A stretch of 64,000 nt of DNA, from positions 15,587,075-15,651,074 of the forward strand of contig OZ038533.1 of the NCBI GenBank assembly GCA_964036665.1, written 5' to 3'. Positions 54,999 through 64,000 of this stretch are shown here, piece after piece. The notes under the pieces are model-generated. The model searched no databases. It was not told where the DNA came from and saw nothing but the letters and a program-made list of their open reading frames with translations. Position 1 is the stretch's first letter. Each line of letters starts with the position of its first letter. This DNA is from Gordius sp. MW1 (taxonomy: Eukaryota; Nematomorpha; Gordioida; Gordea; Gordiidae). Both the position numbers and the translations under genes were made by a program.

Positions 54999-57900
54999 AC
55001 CCAAAAAATCTTTAACATCTAATATAATTATGGGTAAAATTTGAAAAAATGATCATTTTGCCCCCCCCCCCAAATCATTATTGCCCCCCCCCAAATCAAT
55101 ATTGCCCCCCCCCCCTTCCTCTGATTAAAACCCCAAAATTTACCTTGGTCGTGTAGGCTCCTTCGAGACAGCCTTCAATTTCGCGGGATAACCCAAAGTC
55201 GGATACTTTGCAAACTAGATCCTGATTCACGAGAACGTTTCTGGCAGCGAGATCCCTATGCACGAAGCATAGTTCGGACAAGTATCGCATGCCCGACCCG
55301 ATTCCCTTCAACATGTCCAGCAATTGGGATATTCGGAAACAATACTCGTTGTTCTACGGGTATATATGCATGCATGTTAAATTTCGAAATTAATTTTGAT
55401 ATTAATACATAAGTAGAATTATTTATTTTATAAAGTTATCATATATTTCATCGGTTATTACCCGCAAAAAAATATCTAGGGCCCCGTGATCCATGTATTC
55501 CGTTACTATGGCGGGTGTGGGACTGTGTTTAGCCATAATGCCAAGTAGGCGAATGACGTTTGCATCTTCGAAGTGGGCCATAATTTGAGCCTCGGCCAAA
55601 AAATCGAGCCGAGCCTTTTCGGAGGCCCCGGGCTTTAAGGTTTTAACCGCAACCGCCATTACATTATCGTCCACCGTCGTCTCATCGCCCCGATCGGGTT
55701 CAGCTTGGGTCGGGGCGTCCAATTTAAGCGAAGCCCGGCAAACTTCCCCAAATTCTCCACGACCCACTAAGGCACCGGCTTCAAAAACAACCCGGGTCGG
55801 ATCTATTTCTGGCGCGTCGTAATACATTTTCGCTCCACCACTCTGGCCGGCGGCGCCGAAATGGTTAGGATCTTCGTAGGTGTGCAGTAGGTGGGAAGCC
55901 CTCCGGGCCTGGCTAGAGCAATTATCAGCGCCGCTAAAGCTCAGACTACCACTATTGTTGGCTAATTCGGTTGCTAGGGTAGCATGGGAAGAGCTCGTGG
56001 CTAGAACGTACCTCTTGGAGGATGCTACAGCCCCGCGGTGCCCGGTACGAAACGATGAAATTCCTTTGGCGTGTAAGTTGGGCAGTATTAAGGCACCCCC
56101 GACACCCCCAGCGTTCTGACGCGTTGTTTGCCGTTTGAACGAGGACTTGGGGTCGCTGGGTACCCCACCGTAAAATAGCTTGCTTGCACGTTGATGAGCT
56201 GCGTACATGGAGGGATCGAGTGGTGTGGCATTCACTGAGTAAGAGGTTGTAATACCATTTTCGGTTTGGTGTTGATGTCTCGCGGTGTGGTAAGAAAGCA
56301 TGGGATTCGGACCCGTGCCATGAGTAGTTGCTCCTTCGGCAAACCCGTTACAGCCTCGACCCAGCGAAGTTAAGGTTGATTTGAAGAAGGAAGGGGGAAA
56401 GAGGGGAGTCATGACTGTAAATCAATTTTATAAACAATCGCATTAGGGATATTAATATATGTAAGTTTATATTTAATATTAAATTGTGCGTTTTTTTATG
56501 AAAAGTTGCTACGAAGCGACGGCAGGTATAATTATATAATTGAGGTTAGTGAGCAATGCGGTATGTGGTTAGTTTGGGTACTTATTAATAAATTTGAAAA
56601 TGGCGCTGATTATTGTTGTTATCGGTGTTAGTAGGCAAGCCAATAGGTAGGAGCAATGAGCGAGCGTGTGGTTGTTAGTGCGGCTAGTGTTGTAAAAACG
56701 GCTGGGTTTTGTTTGGTCGACCTTTTGTTCAATTAGGACTAAGGGTAGACTCTAGTCTGTTTTCCAAATTTCGACTAAGCTTAGAGGTCGACTAAGAAAA
56801 ACGGACAAAGTCGACTAAAACCGAGAGTCGACCAAACAGAACCCAGCCGTTTTTACAGTTAGTGTATAGTGTGGGCGGCAAGCTCGGGGTTTGTTTTAAA
56901 GGCTCAAGCCAATTCCTTACTTCGCTTCCAAGAACTTTCCCCTCCGATAACTAAAAACGCAACAGAAATGTTGATAAATTTAATGAATTCGATTAGATGC
57001 CAGTTACGGGAAATGAAAACCATGAGTTAATTAAATAAACCTTATCCATTTATAAAATGTGTATTTAGACGTGAAAATTTCATTAAGCAACGTGTAAGAA
57101 TTAAATTTTTGAGTGTATCTCAAAAATTTTAAAGGTTTAGTAAGAGTTTCAGTGTGTTTTTTTCGTAAAGTTAGAATACATTCTTAAAGTGCAGTTAGAC
57201 ATTCAATGATATTTGTGCGTGTTTTACCTTCGGGGCCGGTCCTGACGTCTAGGGAGTCACAATCGCTTGACGTTTTGCCCTTACAACTTTGTCGTTTCCT
57301 ACATAAAAATTTGTGGGAGAGAAATAAAATTAAGACCATCTAAAGTAAAAAATATGTAAAGCAGGCTTGAAAAAAGAGGGGCAAATTGATAATTTTTTGT
57401 AATTTTAGCCATTGTTATGTTAAATTTGGAAGAATTTTAGGATTTAGAGGGGAGGGGAGCAGTTGCCACTCCCTGCCTCCTCCTAGTTACACCCATAAAA
57501 ATATGTATGTATTTTATCGCGATATCGTATATTTGTCATTTGCCTTTTGAGGAATAGTAGGACGGCCGCGACGAGACAAATGGCTGTAAGTAGGGTAACG
57601 AGCGCTCCCCCAACGATGAAACCCAGGTGATGGGGCGATTGATTGGGGAAGGACTCCAATGCAGAATTATCTTCCTCTATATCACGTGCCGAAAATTCCA
57701 CGATTGCCCCGTCGTCGGTTACTAAAATAATAGCATGGTTCATGGTTATTTTGAAACATTTCACAAGTTTATGCCCTCGTATATTATGCACGCAAAAAAA
57801 TAAATATGAAATAGGTTAGAGGAGTAGTACCTTCGTTCTGGAGGGGTAGAGTTCGAAGGATAAGGCCTTTGCTGTAATCACCCACTCCTTTTACGTTTCT

Positions 57901-60900
57901 CGCCCTGACCTGCGTAAAAAATAACATAAAATTAAAAAGTTAGCACACGCTGAAACAGCGTGAAGTAAATTATTATGATGGTTATGGTTTTTTAGCAAAT
58001 TTTTATCGGTTGTGGGGGGCGATTAATGTGTTTTATAATTAAAATTATATTTCGTCCCATTAGAGTACATCTAAAGACCTGAACGGACGGCCCGAGCCCC
58101 GCCCCCGGGGATTTCCTAGCCGGGCTCGTGCCTCGGAAAAATTTAAGCCCGAGTCGGGCCCTAGAAAAATGGATTTTGCCGGTCTCTAAGCCCAACATCA
58201 GCCAAATTATATCACAAAATAAAGGAAATTTTCTCAAAATTCTTATACTCCTACATCCCCTCAATTTCAATAAACTGTGGAGTATTCAGTTTACGCGTTT
58301 TTTACAATAGTAAAAAATACATTTTTTACTACTAATTAGTGTTGTAAATAGGGCTGGGTGCTGGGTTTTGTTTGGTCAACCTTTGGTTTTAGTCGACTAA
58401 ACATAAACAAACCAAATGTTTTTTGGTCTCTTTTTCTTAGTCGACTTCTAGGCTTAGTCGAAATTTGAAAAACAGACCAGAACCCCTCTTGGCTTAGTCG
58501 AAATTTGAAAAACAGACCAGAATCGGCCGTAAGTCTTAGTAAAACGAAAGGTCGACCAAACCTAACCCGGCCGTTTTTACAACACTACTACTAATAAATT
58601 ATAGCTAAGACAATTTTGGCCAAATCTCAAGCAACAAAATTACCTTAACAAGATATCGGGATCCGGGGTGTAAGTCCTGTAAGGTCGCGTTTGTACTATT
58701 AGTTTTGGTGATGACTATATTTTCGAAATTATCATCAACCCCGCGGTCCACGTCTGTAAATCCATCGGGCCCAAACTTATCGTCACTTCCCAATCGCTTG
58801 CATGTTATTTCGTAGTACGATAGGGGTTGGTCGGAATCGTACAAAATCAGAGAATTCCACGATAATTTGACATAATCCCGTCCTACGTCATGAATCATGA
58901 GGCCTTCCACTTTGTTCAACACTATTTTTTATACGATTCAAATGTTTATTATATGGGCGTAGCCAGGGGGGTAGGGAGGAGCGGCTGCCCCCCTCTAAAT
59001 CCAAAACTTCTTCGAAATTTAATATGATTACGACTATAATTACTAAAAATTATCATTTTGCCCAACTCTAAATCATTATTGCCCCCCCCCTCTAGCTAAA
59101 TTCAATCCTGGCTACGTCCATGTAATTAATAATTCCAATATTGCTACCCGAATTACAAATTTACAAGTAGTATTGCCGATTTTCTGTGTTATAAAAAAAA
59201 ATTCGCGATTATCATGGGATAGCAAAGATATTCGCTTCCCTGCTAAGCATTGGAGGCCTTAAGGTTGTGAGAGTGGTTGTTGCATATAATTAAAAATAGA
59301 TAATTACACTCTTTTGATGAAGTTAAAATGCGAATGGGCATTTTCGTGGGACCACAAGCGCCTTTATATTGACAATTTAACTTTGCAGATTCAAATATAT
59401 AAAGTCTAAAGTTTACAGCTATTAAAATCCCGTATAAGTTTCCAGACAGAAATTATTAAAAAAATCACAAGTTGGAAGGACGGACAACCAAAAACGAGTA
59501 CATAGATTGCACGGCAATTAATATATTACCACTTTGTAAGCCATATAAAATCAATCGATGCCCGATGAAAATATGGAAAAAGTTTATACATTTAATCGTA
59601 TATCTAAAAAGATCCTTGTTAATTGCTCTGCAATGAATTGGCTCGCTTTTGGTTGTCCGTCCGTCCTGTCCAACTTATAAATTCACAATAATGCCCGGTG
59701 GAAACTTATATTTAATAACATACATGTATAATTTTTTGATAAAATTCTTAGGTTACCAGTATTTTCGGTGGTTACAGTGATGGAGGCGTAATTGGAGATT
59801 CCAGCCATTTGTGACAAAGCATTTTCGGCGTAAACTACGAAATTGTAGATGGTGCCCGGCTTGAGGTGGGATATGGTGACGCGCGTTTCGTTGAGATTTA
59901 CTTGGCCAGGGGAATATCTGGGAAAACAGAAGCACAATACAAATACATAGTTGATTTAAAAAGAGATACAATAACTAATGAAAGTTGCCTTATAAAATAG
60001 AAATCATTGATTCCTTTGTAAATATCAACTTTATAAGCTCGCTCCAGGGGCGTAGCTAGGATTGAAACGGTCATTAGCTAATCTATTTGCGAACGCGAAG
60101 TCTTTTCCAAAGGCGAGCAACATAAGTCCACAGCCATTAAAAACCCGTATAAGTTTCCACGGCTAGGGTGAAAAATTATAAGTTGGATGGACGGGACAGG
60201 ACGGACAACCATAAGTGAGCCATAAAGTGCATAATGCATAACAAATCAAAAGATAAATACTAACTTGACATTATATCCACACACGTCACAGCCTAGGCGA
60301 TAGGTGATGGGGTCGGTTTTGTAAAGATGATTGTGGGCTGCTCCTTCGCGGCCCAAAAACGTGGTTTGGGCTTCGGTCCAAGCCAAAGTTAGGCTCAAGG
60401 AGTCTCCTTGAATGGCCGTCAAATTGGCCGGGGCCGTCGGAGGCGGGGCGCACGGCGAATCGGAGTAGAATATGGAGGGGGGTCTGTAATACCCGGTCGT
60501 GCATTGACAGGCCACTGCCGCCCGAACTTTTGAAGCGCTGTTTGGCGGGCAAATTGAACAAGCGAAATCGCCGGACGAATGTTTGTATGTTCCTTCCGGG
60601 CAAGCTAAAAATTCACATCATCGTTGGATTTATATTAAATAAAATTATTGCTGAAAACATTTCTAAAAAACCAATAAATTTGATCACGTCCCTTAATCAT
60701 AGGCGTAGCCGGGGGGGGGCAGATAGGGGCGGCTGCCCCCCTGTAAATCTAAAAATTTGTTGATATTTATTAAACTTATAACTAAAATTTGAAAAAATGA
60801 TCCTTTAGCCCCTCCCTAAATCATTATTGCCCTCCCCCTCTAATTCCATTGCTGGCTACGCCCATGATCGTAATGATTAATATTAAATGTAATTATTGTT

Positions 60901-63900
60901 GAAAACTTTTAAAACCAATAAATTTGATGATCATCTCCCTTAATTATTATATGTTAGCTTTTATTCAAATCCTAAGAACGTACATGTCCACCCCGTTCCC
61001 ATGCCTAAAAACCCAACTTTAGTCGTTTCATCGACTTAAAAATCGACTTTTTGGGGGGAAATTTATCATGTTAACAAGCTTTAATCGTCACGTTAACGAC
61101 GAGTAGTCAGTCCGCTTGATATAGTTAACCTACGATAGACGTGTTGATGAGCAATTATAGCGCGATTTTTGGTTCTCGCTGAAAAAAAATTGTATAATGT
61201 TGGTTCTGTCGCGTGGCGTCACCTTTTATACGGGTTTCGGCGTCGATGTGTTAAATAAAAGGCCTTTACATTTATATTTTTATTTTGTCATCTACACGCG
61301 ACATTTGCTTTGACATCATAAGCGCGCAAAGACATTCCTAAACTACTCGTCTAATTCCATTCGTGCGCAAATGATCTCTTTGACTGTGTCGGCAATGTGA
61401 ACCCCCCTCACCTAGCCCCTTTACTCATGACTGCGTTAAAATGGGAGATTCTTTAAATTATAACGAGGGCAACTAAATGAAAGTAGCCAGGGGGTGCTCC
61501 TCGAAATTTCGTAAATTTTTAAAAATTTAATATAATTATTAAAAAAATATCATTTTGCCCCTCCCTAAAACATCAATGCCCCCCCTCTAATTCCAAACCT
61601 GGCCACGCCCTTGCAATCTAACCCCCCCCCCCTCCTTCCTTTCATGCGCATCTTAAAGTTTAAAGGGGCCTCTTTTACTTCTTTATGATTATGATATATA
61701 AATATCGATGTTCCAACGTGGGCTGGACAATGGGTACAAAGGAAACCTTATTAGGATGGCACATGTGAATGAGTAAATTATGATGTAGGGAGCAGAGATC
61801 CGTTACGAGATTAGATAGGCACGATAAAATTAATTTTTTTATTATAGCCACTAGTATCTCCGCTGTATGTGCGTGGTCAATTATATTAAAGTAGATAGAT
61901 GTCAGGTCAGGGCAACTTTTAATTGCCCTGACCTGAAGCGCCGTTATAAAAAAAACCTATTCTTATCACGATTTATTACCTACCGTTATCTCGACAATGT
62001 GATCTAAGAACCTCATTTTCTATTGTCATCTAGAATTATATGCTTTACCTCTGGTTTATGGGCTAAGAAGCGGTTGCAGTGGGCTCAATTTTTATTGCTT
62101 AGTTTCACCATGGGCATAGCCAGGTTTTGGATTGGGGGGGGGGGGGGCAAAACGTTCAGAAGTTTAATTTGCAAAACATAAATTCCTTTAATTTTTAAAG
62201 GGTTTTGCATTGAACAATTTTTTTTGTCATTTTGGGGGGGGGGGGGGGGGGGAGGGGGCCTACGCTAATGAGTTTGAGTTTAATACAACCTATAGACGAC
62301 ATTGGCTCAAGGCAATTTAGTTTGAACATTTTGCTGTCTACTACTAACTCATAGCTAGGTTGAAAGTTATACAATCTTGACTCAGACTAGTAAAAAATCT
62401 AAGCGAATCTTTATTGAGCGTGGGACTAGTGGTTAAAAATAGACCAACGGTCAACAGATTTCCTACTATGCATAATTAGACTTACATCATCAATTGGGGA
62501 ACTTCAATCGATTTTGTCTAATCTTCCCTTACCATACTAAAACGATTTTCTCGCCAATTCAAGCCAAAATGCAAAATCCCATATACTTCAGTCAGGGTTG
62601 CATGGGCGCACCCAGGGTTGGAATTAGAGGGGGGGGGGGGGCAAAATAAAATTTTTTTGTAATTTTAGCCATAGTTTTAACAATCTTTTTAGAGATAGAG
62701 GGGGCAGCCGGCTCTCCCTGTACCCCCTTGGCTAAGCCCATCCAGGTTCGTGTGTCAATTTTAAAGGGATTCCAAAACTAAGCCTATTTACTAAGCCAAC
62801 CCTAAATAAATTAAACTACAAATCCAACTAAAAAAATGAAGATATCCCCGGGGTTCTTGTATAGTAAAAATATTCGCCTTAAAAACGGCTGGGTTTTGTT
62901 TGGTCTACCTTTGGTTTTAGTCGACTAAACATAAAACAGACCACGGGTTTAACCAAAAAACCAATGGCCTGTTGATCCGACCAAAGGTCGACCAAACAAA
63001 ACCCAGCCGTTTTTACAACACTATACTATATACACTGTTACTTACGGGAACAAGCTTGGTGCGGAGCCGAGGGGGCGGGTTGGTAGCCAGGATCACAGCT
63101 GCATGACTTATTGTTCGTTTCGAACCAGGTTCCATCCGCCTTACACAAATACTGCACGGAAGACAGTCCCTTTGGCTTGGTGTTAGTGTCACTAAGAGGT
63201 TTAGTTGAGTCACTTAGTAGTGGTGGCAAGTGTCCGAACGTTGGTTCGTCGCGAACCGCCGAATGTGGTAGGCAGGCGGCTTTAGCCGTCACTACCGACG
63301 TTAGGTCTGGGCCGGTCCAAGTCGGCTCTAACGCGGCCCTGCCCAGCACTGTGTTCGGGCAGGCGAGAGCGTATACCCGAAGGGCTAGCAAAGATAAACA
63401 GGCTCCGGTATCGTGAAAAGCTAAGTAAAACCCGGTGGCGTCACCTTCGTTGCTGCCCAGGGGAAAAGTTAGGGTTCTAGTGGTTATATTACCGGGTCGA
63501 GTACCGGTAACTCTATCTAACAGAGTCCATCCCGAACGAATCGAGTCGGTATTAGTGAAGGAGGCTGAGGAGGTGGGGTGTGCGTAACGCCATGGTGGTC
63601 TCTGTTGGCCAGCCGCGAACCCTGATGTCTGGTCCCTTACCAAGTGATAGGCCACGGCAAAAGTTTCTTTGCACCCGGTTCGAGGGGGGGAATTATCCGA
63701 AACCGGGCCGCAATCTCGTATGTTAAAGGTGAGTTCCACAAAAATTCTGTTGGGCGAAGCGTTTTGCGAGGGTAATTTTATGAATGGCGTACTCAGCCAA
63801 TTGTCCCGATCGTTATTATCGTCGACCTGTTGATTGTGGCGATCGTCGTTTTCGAAATCATCGCCTTCTGCTGCTGGGTCGGGTGGTGGGGGGTAAGCGA

Positions 63901-63973
63901 TGTCACATACCACGTAAGATCTCCAATTCACCAGGGCACCCCGCTCTTCGTGGGAGTAACTCTCTTCTAACCA
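52034..63973 (-). CDS. Eph: Eph receptor tyrosine kinase (5' end outside window)
   Basis: Receptor for ephrins at the cell surface. Twelve exons in phase: 63973-63046, 60604-60265, 59917-59757, 58921-58644, 57909-57831, 57721-57544, 57298-57228, 56414-55462, 55353-55144, 54502-54308, 53408-53266, 52703-52034; about 1401 residues here, with the signal peptide upstream of the window. Order: ephrin-binding domain ([35 protein letters not shown]), Cys-rich repeat ([19 protein letters not shown]), two FN3 domains, TM (about 629-653), juxtamembrane HTYEDPNHF, kinase ([44 protein letters not shown]) and SAM ([16 protein letters not shown]). All catalytic residues are present. Unusual points: about 30 extra acidic residues in the ligand domain, a juxtamembrane region of about 225 residues, and about 140 residues after SAM ending GFLV, a possible PDZ ligand. 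Exon 6 seems to use a GC donor. The bases from 63974 to 64000 look intronic. Confidence 0.95.
54113..54273. mobile_element. MITE, 'GGGCGTAGCCAGG' family, in an Eph intron
   Basis: Starts CATGGGGGTAGCCAGCATTG and ends TTGGCTACGCCAATG. Octamers TATATAAG and TAAATAAG match at seven of eight. It ends 35 bp from the donor of the kinase exon 54308-54502. Confidence 0.8.
54964..55120. mobile_element. MITE remnant with a 33-base G run, in an Eph intron
   Basis: An unbroken run of 33 G is followed by AT-rich core and two CCCCCCC blocks with AAATCATTATTG, the order seen inside the GGGCGTAGCCAGG family. The inverted tips are lost. It ends about 24 bp from the donor of exon 55144-55353. Confidence 0.55.
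56695..56858. mobile_element. hAT-type MITE in an Eph intron
   Basis: Starts TAGTGTTGTAAAAACGGCTG and ends CAGCCGTTTTTACAG; the right tip is damaged. Inner GTTTTGTTTGGTCGACC and GTCGACCAAACAGAACC arms are well kept. Confidence 0.8.
57360..57496. mobile_element. MITE, 'GGGCGTAGCCAGG' family, touching the Eph TM exon
   Basis: Right end CCTAGTTACACCCAT and inner blocks (GAGGGGCAAATTG, TTTTAGCCATTG, GGATTTAGAGGGG) identify the family; the left tip is eroded. Its right tip lies 48 bp from the exon end at 57544, within the open frame that continues past the GC donor. Confidence 0.65.
58337..58587. mobile_element. hAT-type MITE, 251 bp, in an Eph intron
   Basis: Starts TAGTGTTGTAAATAGGGCTG and ends CGTTTTTACAACACTA. 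A perfect 8-bp target duplication CTACTAAT flanks it (58329-58336, 58588-58595). An internal segment TTGGCTTAGTCGAAATTTG-type is duplicated, which makes this copy longer than others. Confidence 0.9.
58952..59122. mobile_element. MITE, 'GGGCGTAGCCAGG' family, in an Eph intron
   Basis: Starts TATGGGCGTAGCCAGG and ends CCTGGCTACGTCCATG, with the family's GGCTGCCCCCCTC block. It begins 31 bp upstream of the acceptor of the second FN3 exon (start 58921). Confidence 0.8.
59470..59690. repeat. Pair of inverted 'GCTATGCAATTTATGGGCTCG' repeats in an Eph intron
   Basis: A minus-strand copy at 59470-59525 (GGACGGACAACCAAAAACGAG) and a plus-strand copy at 59618-59690 (GCTCGCTTTTGGTTGTCCG) face each other. 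A third, minus-strand copy is at 60160-60240. Confidence 0.55.
60698..60866. mobile_element. MITE, 'GGGCGTAGCCAGG' family, in an Eph intron
   Basis: Starts CATAGGCGTAGCCGGG and ends GCTGGCTACGCCCATG, with GCGGCTGCCCCCCTG inside. The target duplication has decayed. Confidence 0.8.
61478..61613. mobile_element. MITE fragment, 'GGGCGTAGCCAGG' family
   Basis: Left GTAGCCAGGGGGTGC and right ACCTGGCCACGCCCTTG with the AT-rich core between. Tips are worn. Confidence 0.65.
62109..62270. mobile_element. MITE, 'GGGCGTAGCCAGG' family, in an Eph intron
   Basis: Starts CATGGGCATAGCCAGG and ends GCCTACGCTAATG. Octamers AGTTTCAC and AGTTTGAG share six of eight bases. Confidence 0.7.
62601..62742. mobile_element. 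MITE, 'GGGCGTAGCCAGG' family, in an Eph intron
   Basis: Starts CATGGGCGCACCCAGG and ends CTTGGCTAAGCCCATC. Octamers CAGGGTTG and CAGGTTCG share six of eight bases. Confidence 0.75.
62881..63023. mobile_element. hAT-type MITE next to the Eph ligand-domain exon
   Basis: Left arm CCTTAAAAACGGCTGGG (tip lost) and right arm CAGCCGTTTTTACAACACTA. It begins only 22 bp beyond the end of the ephrin-binding exon (63046), leaving the GTAAGT donor intact. Confidence 0.8.
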
Positions 63974-64000
63974 CTGCACGTGTACGCAAACGCAATACAT

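Overview
This is a window from an AT-rich metazoan (invertebrate) nuclear genome. The evidence is intron-split genes with GT-AG junctions, an Eph receptor tyrosine kinase, a HIPK-family kinase, an N-terminal RASSF-type gene, and a dense, nested load of transposable elements. Interstitial TTAGGG-type repeats, RTE-like LINEs and LTR elements with a tRNA-Trp-type primer site fit many lophotrochozoan-like invertebrates, but I cannot place the species. Exon boundaries were built by hand from splice motifs, reading phase and family similarity.

Layout. 1-10.5 kb: AT-rich intergenic DNA with a 155-bp tandem repeat split by a 1.7-kb DNA transposon (itself carrying a nested 202-bp element), an unrecognised minus-strand gene candidate near 5.1-6.6 kb, minisatellites and a palindromic element. 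10.5-22 kb: a nest of mobile elements. It holds a SWIM zinc-finger exon of a MULE-like transposase, two groups of very short non-coding LTR elements (TRIM-like fossils), an RTE-like LINE, a fold-back DNA element with a hAT copy inside it, and a decayed Ty3-like LTR element. 22.4-25 kb: plus-strand RASSF7-10-type gene. 25.7-31.4 kb: SINE copies and a 2.4-kb hAT-like element with perfect-phase microexons. 31.6-42.5 kb: minus-strand HIPK gene, with candidate extra 3' exons. 42.5-51.3 kb: intergenic DNA with a LINE stub and a 3.5-kb tandem array built from SINE body units. 52.0-64 kb: minus-strand Eph receptor gene, running off the window at its 5' end.

How it fits together. The two kinase genes lie head to tail on the minus strand. 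Eph is a membrane receptor (ephrin-binding domain, Cys-rich region, two FN3 domains, TM, kinase, SAM). HIPK is a nuclear dual-specificity-type kinase with a long low-complexity C-terminal half. RASSF is a Ras-association/coiled-coil scaffold. Nothing in the sequence links them as one pathway. Two hAT-type MITE families are scattered through the introns of both kinase genes, several with 8-bp target duplications still readable, and some sit within tens of bases of splice sites.
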